A stretch of DNA of 64,000 nt from Clostridium sp. OF09-36 (GTDB lineage: Bacteria > Bacillota > Clostridia > Lachnospirales > Lachnospiraceae): assembly GCF_003481985.1 (NCBI RefSeq), contig NZ_QUMD01000010.1, positions 58,239-122,238 of the forward strand, in the 5' to 3' direction. Position 1 is the stretch's first letter. Every line of letters starts with the position of its first letter. A program made the position numbers and the translations under genes. Shown here in pieces: positions 53,998-61,781 of the stretch. The notes below the pieces were generated by a model. That model searched no databases. It had not been told where the DNA came from and saw only the letters and a program-made list of their open reading frames with translations.

Positions 53998-54732
53998 TTA
54001 TCGGCAATGCCCTGTAATAGCAGAAGCATCAGATTTTCCAAGAACTTTTCCAAATATGTCTAAGCGGTCATTTTCACTAACCTTGATAGGTGCATATTTT
54101 TTATTAAGTGAGATAAGGAAAATTCCGTCGTTATCGTTCTGTAACTTCTTAATATAGGCTTCTCCATTGAGAGAGAAGATACCGATTTCTCCGGTATCAA
54201 CAGATTCCTGTTGTAATACCCATGCAATCTGACCATCGTGAAACTCAGGCTCCATACTGTCACCACTGATGCGTACACCGAATGTAGTATCTTCTGGTAG
54301 AAGAGATTCATCTATGCATATGGTCTTTTTCGGTCCGTCTACAAGAAAATTACCAGTACCAGCTGATACCGCATTTTCAAATATATCAATGCTGCGGAAT
54401 GGGATAATCTTAGCCATTTTCTTCTCATACATTCCGGATGCATGGAGCAGATTGATGTAGTCCATAGCTTTTTCTCTGCCTTCATCAGTCAATGATGAGA
54501 AAGGATCAGCAGGATTTACTCCAAAATATGCTTCATACATATTAGTAATACCAAGGATTCTACACACCTTGTAAAATATCGTTACGCTTGGTTCGGCAAG
54601 ATTTCGCTCCCAGTTGGATATAGCCTTGTAGGAAATGGTAATGCCTTCCTTTGCCAGTTCATCAGCGAGATCCTGCTGGAGCAAGCCTTTCTTTTTTCTA
54701 TATAATGAAATGATTTCTCCGATTGAGTACAT
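53998..54732 (-). CDS. LexA/CI-like SOS repressor (S24 peptidase)
   Basis: A 244-residue repressor: N-terminal HTH (IISLYRKKKGLLQQDLADEL), C-terminal S24 peptidase. Ala-Gly autocleavage in VSAGTGN, catalytic Ser in ISGDSMEPEFHDGQ, Lys in GEAYIKKLQND. It would cleave itself on RecA activation and derepress the divergent polymerase operon and perhaps the whole ICE. Confidence 0.92.
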   Translation of the reverse strand: MYSIGEIISLYRKKKGLLQQDLADELAKEGITISYKAISNWERNLAEPSVTIFYKVCRILGITNMYEAYFGVNPADPFSSLTDEGREKAMDYINLLHASGMYEKKMAKIIPFRSIDIFENAVSAGTGNFLVDGPKKTICIDESLLPEDTTFGVRISGDSMEPEFHDGQIAWVLQQESVDTGEIGIFSLNGEAYIKKLQNDNDGIFLISLNKKYAPIKVSENDRLDIFGKVLGKSDASAITGHCR

Positions 54733-54843
54733 ACATACGCCTCTTTTCTTTCATTTTGTTGATTTCTAATGTCTCTTTTCACTCCATAGTATATAGCAAC
54801 AGTACCAATTATTCAAGCTAAAAATCCAATATAATGAGAAAAA

Positions 54844-54888
54844 GGACACATGTGTCCGTTGACAGTCGATTATTCTTGGGGTTATACT
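54844..54888 (+). promoter_or_regulatory. Promoter with palindromic operator for the polymerase cassette
   Basis: The perfect 14-bp palindrome GGACACATGTGTCC lies immediately upstream of TTGACA (54859), then 18 bases and TATACT (54883). The divergent SOS repressor gene makes it the likely binding site. A half site (TGTGTCC) also lies near 53970. Confidence 0.7.
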
Positions 54889-54966
54889 ATGCCCTGTAAG
54901 AAACATTACCCATATACTTGGACTAAAGTTATGGTAATGACAGATTAAATGCAGGAGGTGATGCAG

Positions 54967-56217
54967 ATGGGAGACAGGGTAATACTTCATTCAGATATCA
55001 ACTGTTGTTATGCTTCGATTGAACATCTGCATCATCCTGAGCTTGCAGGAAAGCCATTGGCAGTAGGCGGCGACCCGGAGGCAAGACATGGGATTGTCTT
55101 AACAGCTGACTATATTGCCAAGAAGTACGGTGTGAAAACAGGAATGGCACTCTGGCAGGCAAAGCAAGTCTGTCCGGACATAACATTTGTTTCACCAAGA
55201 ATGGACTTATATCTTCGGTTCTCAAGGATGGCGCATGAGATATATGCAGAATATACGGACAGACAGGAGCCATATGGGATTGATGAGTGCTGGCTTGATG
55301 TTACAGGGAGCAGCTCCCTTAAAGGGGATGGATTGCTCATTGCACAGGAAATCAGCAGGAGAATGAAGTCAGAGCTTGGCATCACAGTAAGTGTTGGTGT
55401 TTCTTTCAATAAGATATTTGCAAAGCTTGGTTCAGACTATAAGAAGCCGGATGCAATCACAACTATGTATAAGGGTGAGTTTAAGCAGAAGGCATGGTCA
55501 CTTCCGGTGGCAGATCTTCTATACGTTGGCAAAAGTACGAACAGAAAGCTTGCATTATTTGGTATCAAAACCATAGGTGATCTTGCAAGGGCAGATGAAG
55601 ATGTGCTTAACAGTCACCTTGGAAAGAGGGGCAGTATCTTATGGTCGTTTGCTAATGGCTATGATGATTCACCTGTCAAGCTGGAGAATACCCACGCTCC
55701 AATCAAATCGGTGGGAAACAGCATAACGACGCCAAAGGATTTAGTATGCGATGAGGATGTAAAGATTGTTCTTTATATTCTGGCTGAGAGTGTTGCAGCA
55801 AGACTTCGTGAGAATGGATTCCGGTGCAGAGTGGTTGAGATAAGTGTCAGGGATAATGAGTTATTCTCTTTTACCCGTCAGAAAAAGATTGACCATGCAA
55901 CGAATATCACCGGAGAGATAGCTGCATATGCTTATCAGATATTTAAGGAAAACTATAACTGGAGCAAGCCAATCCGCAGTGTTGGTGTCCGAGGTGCAGA
56001 CTTAGTAACAGATAATTATTGGGAACAGATTGATTTATTCTCAAGTGTGGAGAAGCGTGAAAAGCAGATGAAGATGGATTCAGCGGTGGATGAGATACGC
56101 AGAAGATTTGGATTTTACAGTATCCAGAGGGGACTCATGTACCGGGACAGGATTCTATCGGCAGTCAATGCAAAAGAAGAACACACAGTACATCCACATG
56201 GGTACTTTTCAGGTTAG
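54967..56217 (+). CDS. Y-family DNA polymerase (UmuC/DinB-like)
   Basis: A 416-residue error-prone polymerase: VILHSDINCCYASIEHLHHP, KYGVKTGMALWQAKQVCPDI, and the catalytic YGIDECWLDVTG. Its C-terminal little-finger region follows. AGGAGG at 54953 fits the ATG at 54967 rather than 54949 or 54961. It probably copies damaged DNA or raises mutation under SOS. Confidence 0.93.
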   Translation: MGDRVILHSDINCCYASIEHLHHPELAGKPLAVGGDPEARHGIVLTADYIAKKYGVKTGMALWQAKQVCPDITFVSPRMDLYLRFSRMAHEIYAEYTDRQEPYGIDECWLDVTGSSSLKGDGLLIAQEISRRMKSELGITVSVGVSFNKIFAKLGSDYKKPDAITTMYKGEFKQKAWSLPVADLLYVGKSTNRKLALFGIKTIGDLARADEDVLNSHLGKRGSILWSFANGYDDSPVKLENTHAPIKSVGNSITTPKDLVCDEDVKIVLYILAESVAARLRENGFRCRVVEISVRDNELFSFTRQKKIDHATNITGEIAAYAYQIFKENYNWSKPIRSVGVRGADLVTDNYWEQIDLFSSVEKREKQMKMDSAVDEIRRRFGFYSIQRGLMYRDRILSAVNAKEEHTVHPHGYFSG

Positions 56218-56259
56218 CAACGAGAAGTGCCAATAGAGTAAAGAAGAGGGAGGCGGAAC

Positions 56260-56502
56260 ATGAGCGAAGCAGCAAGAATTAATCTGGTAGACAGAGCACC
56301 ATTGACGGAGAAGCAGCAGAATGTGTATGAAAGCATTATGCAATATCAGCGTGTGAATGGCTATGCTCCTACTATCAGGGAGATATGCAAGATGGTAGGG
56401 GTGGCATCGACTTCAAGTGTTTATGCACATCTGAAAATATTAGAAGAAAAAGGCTATATAGCAAGGAAGATGGATGCTTCCAGAGCAATAGCAATCTTGT
56501 AA
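56260..56502 (+). CDS. LexA-type DNA-binding domain without peptidase
   Basis: An 80-residue winged-helix protein: LTEKQQNVYESIMQYQRVNG, YAPTIREICKMVGVASTSSV, matching LexA N-termini, but lacking the S24 catalytic half. It cannot self-cleave. Possibly competes with or modulates LexA. RBS GGGAGG. Confidence 0.85.
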   Translation: MSEAARINLVDRAPLTEKQQNVYESIMQYQRVNGYAPTIREICKMVGVASTSSVYAHLKILEEKGYIARKMDASRAIAIL

Positions 56503-56516
56503 GGAAGGTGATTACA

Positions 56517-56762
56517 TTGAGCAATAAGGTATATGTTGATGTACTTGCAGAGTTTTCAAGGGACGGACTGCTCATTCCAAAAGAGATAACATGGGAAGAT
56601 GGCAGAAAGTATGAGATTACACGAGTAAAAGACAAGCGCAGAGCAGCCAGTACAAGGGCTGGTGGAGTTGGAGAGCGTTATACCTGTGTGGTAGATGGAA
56701 AGGAAATATTCCTTTTCTATGAAGATAACAATATGTGGTTTATGGAAAGAGCCGGAGCCTGA
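56517..56762 (+). CDS. Small protein of the polymerase cassette (TTG start)
   Basis: 81 residues: SNKVYVDVLAEFSRDGLLIP, then ITRVKDKRRAASTRAGGVGE and a short beta-rich end. TTG at 56517 with GGAAGGTG upstream. It consistently accompanies such polymerase/LexA-like pairs in my memory, but its function is unknown. Confidence 0.65.
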   Translation: MSNKVYVDVLAEFSRDGLLIPKEITWEDGRKYEITRVKDKRRAASTRAGGVGERYTCVVDGKEIFLFYEDNNMWFMERAGA

Positions 56763-56940
56763 TGTGATTGTGTGCTGACAGCACAATTCATATCAGTTGG
56801 CTTTAGATCAGCAAAGCCGGGGAATGTGCAGACATTCATCGGAACTCCCGGCAAAAGGCTTGCAAAGGTGATTTCCCTTTCCTTTACGAGTACAAAGTTG
56901 TAGATAGTGATGATTTTGTATGAATAAGGAGCGAACTGAA
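56763..56940. other. Intergenic region with a nested hairpin
   Basis: GCCGGG-GAATGT-GCAG-ACATTC-N9-CCCGGC (56816-56852) forms a two-part stem, preceded by GGCTTT/AAAGCC. No ORF of note. It could be a structured leader for the next gene. Confidence 0.35.
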
Positions 56941-57150
56941 TTGAACAAAGAGTTAAAAGTTATAGATTTTTATTGTAAGAAGTGCAAAAAGAGTATGAAA
57001 GTTTCATACATGGTTACAGGTAACAGAAATTATCCGGTACTGCCGAGAGTTATGATGAAATGTCACCATTGTGGCAGAGTAATGACCTTGAAGAATTTCA
57101 AGGAGGGTGAGCTGCTGGATAGAGTAGAACAGGATAAGTATTATATCTGA
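56941..57150 (+). CDS. Small zinc-ribbon protein (TTG start)
   Basis: 69 residues with CKKCKK and CHHCGRVMTLKNFK, a two-knuckle zinc ribbon. TTG at 56941 with AAGGAG 9 bases upstream; an ATG at 56920 is also in frame but its RBS would be missing. Probable nucleic-acid or protein adaptor in the ICE. Confidence 0.65.
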   Translation: MNKELKVIDFYCKKCKKSMKVSYMVTGNRNYPVLPRVMMKCHHCGRVMTLKNFKEGELLDRVEQDKYYI

Positions 57151-57154
57151 TACA

Positions 57155-57351
57155 TACAGTCGGACATCAGATGTTGCGGCAGATATTTGACCGCAACAGG
57201 ACAAGACAATTAAATTAGTGGTCATCATGATATGGGAGACACCTGCAATAAGCGTAAGCTGATGATACGCAAAGGTGCCATCCTAAGGACGCATGAAAAA
57301 TTAGAAACCAGTTTGAGGACTGGCACTGTTTTTCATGTGTCCTTTTTTATT
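57155..57351 (+). ncRNA. Candidate structured RNA ending in a terminator
   Basis: Hairpin GTTGCGG/CCGCAAC, then CACCT...GCGTA/TACGC...AGGTG, and a terminator (57287-57351) whose arms GGAC-CATGAAAAA and TTTTTCATG-GTCC enclose CCAGT/ACTGG, followed by TTTTTTATT. Reminiscent of a riboswitch-like leader; no class assigned. Confidence 0.4.
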
Positions 57352-57422
57352 TGCTGAAAATTACATATCCTAGGGAGTTATTGTCCGTCCTCAAACGAGT
57401 TAACGGTAACAAGTTTTAAAGG

Positions 57423-57743
57423 ATGGACAATATGAACAAGGAAATAAGAGAATATGATAAGAATGTACAATTTGAAATAGGGCAGAGAATACAGGAAATG
57501 CGACTAGACAAAAATATGAAAAGCATTGAGTTGGCAACGGAATTGGGAATAACAAGGAACCAAATGTCACGAATTGAAAATGGTAGAGCAAATTGCACTA
57601 TACAGCAGTTATATATAATGTCACAGATATTTGAGCACAGTATGGATTATATCATATCGGGCAAAAAGGGCAGACAGGAAAATAAGATAACATTTGCCCA
57701 GAGAGAGGCAATTGATAAAATGTTGAGGGCATTTGATAAATAA
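57423..57743 (+). CDS. XRE-family regulator
   Basis: A 106-residue HTH protein (IGQRIQEMRLDKNMKSIELA, TELGITRNQMSRIENGRANC). Clearly paralogous to the gene at 59012 (same MSRIE.G.ANCTI.QLY). ICE regulator; target unknown. Confidence 0.85.
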   Translation: MDNMNKEIREYDKNVQFEIGQRIQEMRLDKNMKSIELATELGITRNQMSRIENGRANCTIQQLYIMSQIFEHSMDYIISGKKGRQENKITFAQREAIDKMLRAFDK

Positions 57744-57872
57744 ACAGTACTTTGCATAAATATCTTTTCATGCAAAAAATAGAAAGTTTTTGCTTTGATA
57801 TGCAAATGTTGTGCAAAGATTTGACTACACGCAAAATTTATGGTATCCTATGTGAAAGGAGGAAGCAAATTA

Positions 57873-58742
57873 ATGAAAAGAGATTTATCAATTCTATCAG
57901 AATATGTAAGAATAAGTACTCCGGATAAGGATAGATTGGCAGAATTAGTTGTGAGAGCAAAAGGTCCAGAGCTTAGTATGTCACAGTTCGCAAAAAAGTG
58001 TGAGGTTAATCCGTCTACGCTTTCAAGAATTGTAAACAAAAAAACAACGGGCAAAAATTCAGATGCTTTAATATTTAATATTGCGGAGAATGCAGATCCA
58101 AATAGTGGAGTTACCTTTGAAATGCTTATGTCTGCTCATGGCATGAAAAAGCGTAATTTAAATGGAAAAGTGGATACAGAAGAATACAGAGCATTTGAAA
58201 AAAATGCAGCTGACTTAGTACTGTCGGAGATTATGAAGAGGGGGTATAAAGTTCAGGTTCCAATGACACCTCAGGTTTACAATGCTTTAAATTATCATTA
58301 TAGACCTGATTGGGAAATTGCTACTGATGCCGTTACTTCTGATAACACTATGGGACAATGGCTATTTGAGTTTTGGACAATGCTCGGTACGGAACAGCAA
58401 GCCATTCGTAAACAGACAATAAAACTAAGACAGAAATTATTGATGGTTTTAGGACTATATTATATGGATGAAGTCAAAGCAGATAAATTATCGTTTGTGG
58501 TTTTTAATAGAAAATTCTATAAATTACTTAAAGATACCTTGGAGGGGATTTGTGTAAAACCATGGATTACAATTATGCTATTTGATATGGAGCAAGCACA
58601 ATTTATAGAAGAATTCACTTTTTTATCGCCTGATGGAAGTGTTCGTGATAGTAATATGAAAATTTCTATGAATGAAGAATGCGATGATTATACAGACGAT
58701 TTGTTTGAAGATATAAATGGTCGTAATCAATTTATGGATTAG
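57873..58742 (+). CDS. XRE/HTH protein with a long C-terminal domain
   Basis: 289 residues. N-terminal HTH (SMSQFAKKCEVNPSTLSRIV, NKKTTGKNSDALIFN); the remaining 200 residues are an unrecognised domain with an acidic tail. AAAGGAGG supports ATG at 57873. Could be a sensor-type regulator. Confidence 0.7.
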   Translation: MKRDLSILSEYVRISTPDKDRLAELVVRAKGPELSMSQFAKKCEVNPSTLSRIVNKKTTGKNSDALIFNIAENADPNSGVTFEMLMSAHGMKKRNLNGKVDTEEYRAFEKNAADLVLSEIMKRGYKVQVPMTPQVYNALNYHYRPDWEIATDAVTSDNTMGQWLFEFWTMLGTEQQAIRKQTIKLRQKLLMVLGLYYMDEVKADKLSFVVFNRKFYKLLKDTLEGICVKPWITIMLFDMEQAQFIEEFTFLSPDGSVRDSNMKISMNEECDDYTDDLFEDINGRNQFMD

Positions 58743-58758
58743 TCTATAGGAGGTGCTT

Positions 58759-58908
58759 ATGGAAGAAGATAAAACAGTTTTATTATTTCGTCAGATACAG
58801 GCAGCAACTAAAAATGGTCATGATGCAGAAGTGCGCAGAGATAAAGATGGAAATTTTGTGGTTTATTCCGTAAAAAAACAGCGGGCAGATAAAATACAAG
58901 TTAAATAA
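58759..58908 (+). CDS. 49-aa hypothetical protein
   Basis: MEEDKTVLLFRQIQAATKNG then a charged segment, VVYSVKKQRADKIQVK at the end. TAGGAGG RBS, immediately after the HTH gene. Short but credible. Confidence 0.55.
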   Translation: MEEDKTVLLFRQIQAATKNGHDAEVRRDKDGNFVVYSVKKQRADKIQVK

Positions 58909-58944
58909 TACATCAGCTGAATTGGCAGTTGATAAGGGCAAAAG

Positions 58945-58992
58945 GGAGCCGATATCGTTCAATATTTGAATGATAGAGGCTCCTTATTTTTT
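58945..58992 (+). terminator. Terminator before the second XRE paralogue
   Basis: GGAGCC with inner TTCAA pairs with TTGAA and GGCTCC, followed by TTATTTTTTT. A strong stem. Confidence 0.75.
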
Positions 58993-59011
58993 TGTAAGGG
59001 AGGTGAGCAGA

Positions 59012-59365
59012 GTGATCCAAGAGATAAAAGAATATGATTCTGATACTTGTTCGAAAATTGGTATACGAATTCAAGATATACGAGAATCAAGACATATGAA
59101 AGCTATAGAGTTGGCAAGCTATCTTGGCATTGGTAAGAACCAGATGTCTCGAATTGAAAGTGGAAAAGCAAATTGTACGATACCACAATTGTATTGCATT
59201 GCACAAATCTTGGATTGCTCTGCTGATTTTTTATTGTTTGGAGAAGAACACATGAATTATTCGCCGGAGATGGTGGAATTAGTAAACGATCTAAAAATGG
59301 TGACTGGAAGAATAGAGGGAGAAATTAAAAATAGTCTTTTAAAGACTACAAATCAGAAAAGATAG
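59012..59365 (+). CDS. XRE-family regulator, paralogue (GTG start)
   Basis: 117 residues: IGIRIQDIRESRHMKAIELA, SYLGIGKNQMSRIESGKANC. GTG at 59012 with GGGAGGTGAG. Duplicates the domain of the gene at 57423, suggesting a local duplication. Confidence 0.85.
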   Translation: MIQEIKEYDSDTCSKIGIRIQDIRESRHMKAIELASYLGIGKNQMSRIESGKANCTIPQLYCIAQILDCSADFLLFGEEHMNYSPEMVELVNDLKMVTGRIEGEIKNSLLKTTNQKR

Positions 59366-59487
59366 TCTTTAGAGTGGGCGCATAGTTTTTTTTAATAGAG
59401 TACCATAAACATGTGCTAAAGAACAGCACACCACGAGAGTGGAGGCGCCAAAACTCTCCAATACGAAATCGTAAAGGAGATAACAAA

Positions 59488-59895
59488 ATGAATAAAAGAG
59501 ATTTTAACGTAGTAGGAAACGAAGGTACAGATAATAAGGAGCTTGCTAAGGGAATTGCATTTATAAAGTCCCGCAGAGCAGAACTCAATGTAGTCCAGAT
59601 GGTCGAGAATATGCGTGATCAGGCAATGCCTAACGGAGTAATAATTAACGATGCATATTGTGACCGCTCGATAACAAGAGACTATGACAGAGAAGGTCTG
59701 AATGCTTTCTTTGCAACACTTAAAGAGGAAGACTTTGAGGTTGTAGTAGTCAGAAGCCTGAATGAGATCACAGATGACATTTATGATCTGGAAGAATTTG
59801 TTAAGACCATCACAGATATGGGCATATGGCTCTATTCTCTTGAAGTCGGTCCGGTGCCAATTATTGTATCTCATGCAGAGGATTTTGGATGCTAA
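59488..59895 (+). CDS. Resolvase-domain-like protein (probably catalytically inactive)
   Basis: 135 residues. The middle and C-terminal part (FEVVVVRSLNEITDDIYDLE, EFVKTITDMGIWLYSLEVG) matches the serine recombinase N-domain, but no catalytic YxRxS motif is visible near the start. Likely a regulatory or structural derivative. AAGGAG precedes the ATG. Confidence 0.6.
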   Translation: MNKRDFNVVGNEGTDNKELAKGIAFIKSRRAELNVVQMVENMRDQAMPNGVIINDAYCDRSITRDYDREGLNAFFATLKEEDFEVVVVRSLNEITDDIYDLEEFVKTITDMGIWLYSLEVGPVPIIVSHAEDFGC

Positions 59896-60110
59896 CGGAG
59901 TCCTTTGGTAGAGCGACAACAGAAAATCATTCCGGTCGGGACAAACAAGTCCCGGCTGTGAAGGATTGCAGATTTACACAGACTGCATTCGGAACAGTTG
60001 TACATGATTCAAGTGGGAAGTGGCTTGGTCAGTACGAGACAGAAGATGCAGCTGTAGAGATGATTAGGGAAATGGCACAGGACATTGGAGGGTACGACGA
60101 TGAAATATGA
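59889..60110 (+). CDS. Small hypothetical ICE protein
   Basis: 73 residues: the middle RFTQTAFGTVVHDSSGKWLG has a repeated beta pattern; acidic end. Overlaps neighbours by 7 and 11 bases. Unknown. Confidence 0.5.
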   Translation: MLTESFGRATTENHSGRDKQVPAVKDCRFTQTAFGTVVHDSSGKWLGQYETEDAAVEMIREMAQDIGGYDDEI

Positions 60111-60420
60111 AGGATATAAAATTGGTCCGGTGATTCGTGATATCCGTAAGGACAAAGGACTTCTCATTGAAGAGGTTGCTGCTAAAACTGGAATAAGTGT
60201 TTCGACACTTGGACAGGTGGAGCAAGGAGGAAGAAACTTGAGCATGAAAAATTTGTATATGCTTATGGAAGTTTATGAAACAGACGCAAATAGCTTACTT
60301 GCAATAGACTGTACACCGGATTCATTAGATTCGAGGCTAAAGCGGTTACCTGCAGATAAGCAGGATTATTTGAAAAAGACATTTGATTTTATGATAGAGC
60401 AGGCTTTGAAGTCAGCATAG
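60100..60420 (+). CDS. XRE-family regulator
   Basis: 106 residues: IGPVIRDIRKDKGLLIEEVA, AKTGISVSTLGQVEQGGRNL. Another HTH protein. It overlaps the preceding gene. Confidence 0.85.
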   Translation: MKYEGYKIGPVIRDIRKDKGLLIEEVAAKTGISVSTLGQVEQGGRNLSMKNLYMLMEVYETDANSLLAIDCTPDSLDSRLKRLPADKQDYLKKTFDFMIEQALKSA

Positions 60421-60430
60421 GAGGCAGAGA

Positions 60431-60802
60431 ATGAGAAGAAAGATTAAAAAGATGGATTGCATAGAATATCTTTCAGTGCAGGCTCCATTGGAAAAAGTAA
60501 ATATGCTTGAAGACAAGCAGAGCAAATATATACATGAATTTGTAAAGAGAAAAGAATATTCAATCGTGGGAAAGATAAGACGCAATGGCTTTTCGCAGAG
60601 AGATGTTGATCGCCAGTGGAATCAGATTGTGAATATGATCCGCAAAAAGCAAATCAGTGGAGTAGTTGTTGCGAATATGGCAGCTATATCCAGCAGTGTT
60701 GCGGATGCTTATTTTAAGGTAGGACTGGTTATTGAAGCAGGCGGCATTGTGGTGACTGTAGATGAGGGCAGATTGGATATGCACATCAAGAAGGGAGCAT
60801 AG
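60431..60802 (+). CDS. Second resolvase-domain-like protein
   Basis: 123 residues with a resolvase-like fold pattern (VDRQWNQIVNMIRKKQISGV, VVANMAAISSSVADAYFKVG, GGIVVTVDEG) but no obvious catalytic Ser/Arg set. Paired with the one at 59488. It precedes the MazF-like gene by 2 bases. Confidence 0.55.
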   Translation: MRRKIKKMDCIEYLSVQAPLEKVNMLEDKQSKYIHEFVKRKEYSIVGKIRRNGFSQRDVDRQWNQIVNMIRKKQISGVVVANMAAISSSVADAYFKVGLVIEAGGIVVTVDEGRLDMHIKKGA

Positions 60803-60804
60803 AT

Positions 60805-61242
60805 ATGAGCAGACGAACAGAAAAAAGAAGATATGGTAAGTATAACAAATTTGATGTCGTGTATGCAGATTTTGGAAAAAATCCACATGGCATCCAGGGA
60901 GGAATCAGACCAGGAATAATTATTTCATGTGATGCCAGTAATCATGATGGTGCACCACAGGTGTCAGTAGTCCCTTTGAGCAGTAAGTTAAAGGATATTC
61001 CGGTACATGTGATTTTAAATCCGAAGGATGTGAGTGGATTTGGATTAAGTAAGATATCTGATTTTATGCCTGAAGATGCACAGACAATTTCAAAAGGCTG
61101 CATTAGAGCAAAAAGTGGAACTGTCATTGAGGATTCCGGCGTGAGAGAAGAAATAGACAGAGCATTGATACGACAGTTTGATCTGTTACCTGTAGCTCGC
61201 AAAATGGTAATGGAGGAGTTAGCAAATGGACAGCAGAACTAA
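60805..61242 (+). CDS. MazF/PemK-like toxin
   Basis: A 145-residue protein of the PemK/MazF fold: YNKFDVVYADFGKNPHGIQG, GIRPGIIISCDASNHDGAPQ, VSVVPLSSKLKDIPVHVILN. MazF-type toxins cut mRNA. The antitoxin is not obvious; the neighbouring upstream or downstream small proteins are candidates. May stabilise the ICE. Confidence 0.8.
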   Translation: MSRRTEKRRYGKYNKFDVVYADFGKNPHGIQGGIRPGIIISCDASNHDGAPQVSVVPLSSKLKDIPVHVILNPKDVSGFGLSKISDFMPEDAQTISKGCIRAKSGTVIEDSGVREEIDRALIRQFDLLPVARKMVMEELANGQQN

Positions 61243-61438
61243 AAAGACTAATAATAAAAGATTTGTCAGATATTCAGAAGGAGCAGAGATGTATTCAATG
61301 AGTGTGTCAAAGTTTATGAAGTTAGCGAAGGATGCAAAGGCATGTTATAAAGTGAATCAGCTGGTGTTGGTTAATCTGGATATTATTGATGAATATCTGG
61401 AGACTTTCCATATTGTAGATGACGAGTTTTATAAGTAA
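61226..61438 (+). CDS. DUF6462/excisionase-like HTH protein
   Basis: 70 residues: RFVRYSEGAEMYSMSVSKFM, KLAKDAKACYKVNQLVLVNL, the short MerR-like pattern of DUF6462/excisionase proteins. It overlaps the toxin gene by 17 bases. Located upstream of the integrase, as expected for an excisionase. Confidence 0.7.
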   Translation: MDSRTKKTNNKRFVRYSEGAEMYSMSVSKFMKLAKDAKACYKVNQLVLVNLDIIDEYLETFHIVDDEFYK

Positions 61439-61515
61439 TTATGAGAAATGACGCATTGATATAGAAGAAATACAAACAAGTATGGAGAAAAATGAGCCAA
61501 GAGAGAAAAAATGTA

Positions 61516-61544
61516 TTGACTTTCGGTCAGACCGAAAGTATAAT
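61516..61544 (+). promoter_or_regulatory. Promoter with palindromic operator
   Basis: TTGACT, 17 bases, TATAAT. The spacer and edges contain ACTTTCGGT-CAG-ACCGAAAGT, perfect 9-bp arms. It drives the ribbon-helix-helix gene and possibly the integrase. Confidence 0.75.
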
Positions 61545-61572
61545 ATGACTAAGATATGAAGGAGGCATACAG

Positions 61573-61749
61573 ATGGTTAGAACTGGAAGACCAAAAGCAG
61601 ATAAACCTTTTGATCATAAGGTAACTGTTAAATTCAAAGAAGAGGAATACCAGATAATGGTTGAGTATGCTGAGACTCATAATCTATCCATTTCGCAATT
61701 GATTAGAATGGGTGTTGAATTACAAATGAAGCAGCAGGCTAATCAGTAG
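61573..61749 (+). CDS. Ribbon-helix-helix (CopG-like) protein
   Basis: 58 residues: MVRTGRPKADKPFDHKVTVK then FKEEEYQIMVEYAETHNLSI SQLIRMG. The RHH fold is clear. GAAGGAGG RBS. Its own promoter has a palindrome, so it is probably autoregulated. Confidence 0.75.
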   Translation: MVRTGRPKADKPFDHKVTVKFKEEEYQIMVEYAETHNLSISQLIRMGVELQMKQQANQ

Positions 61750-61781
61750 AACAGGCTCTTTTCTCCGGAAAGGAGAGAATA

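Noticed and set aside
57240..57300. A c-di-GMP riboswitch
   Set aside because: ACGCAAAG and CCTAAGG are suggestive, but the 5' half of the aptamer does not match.
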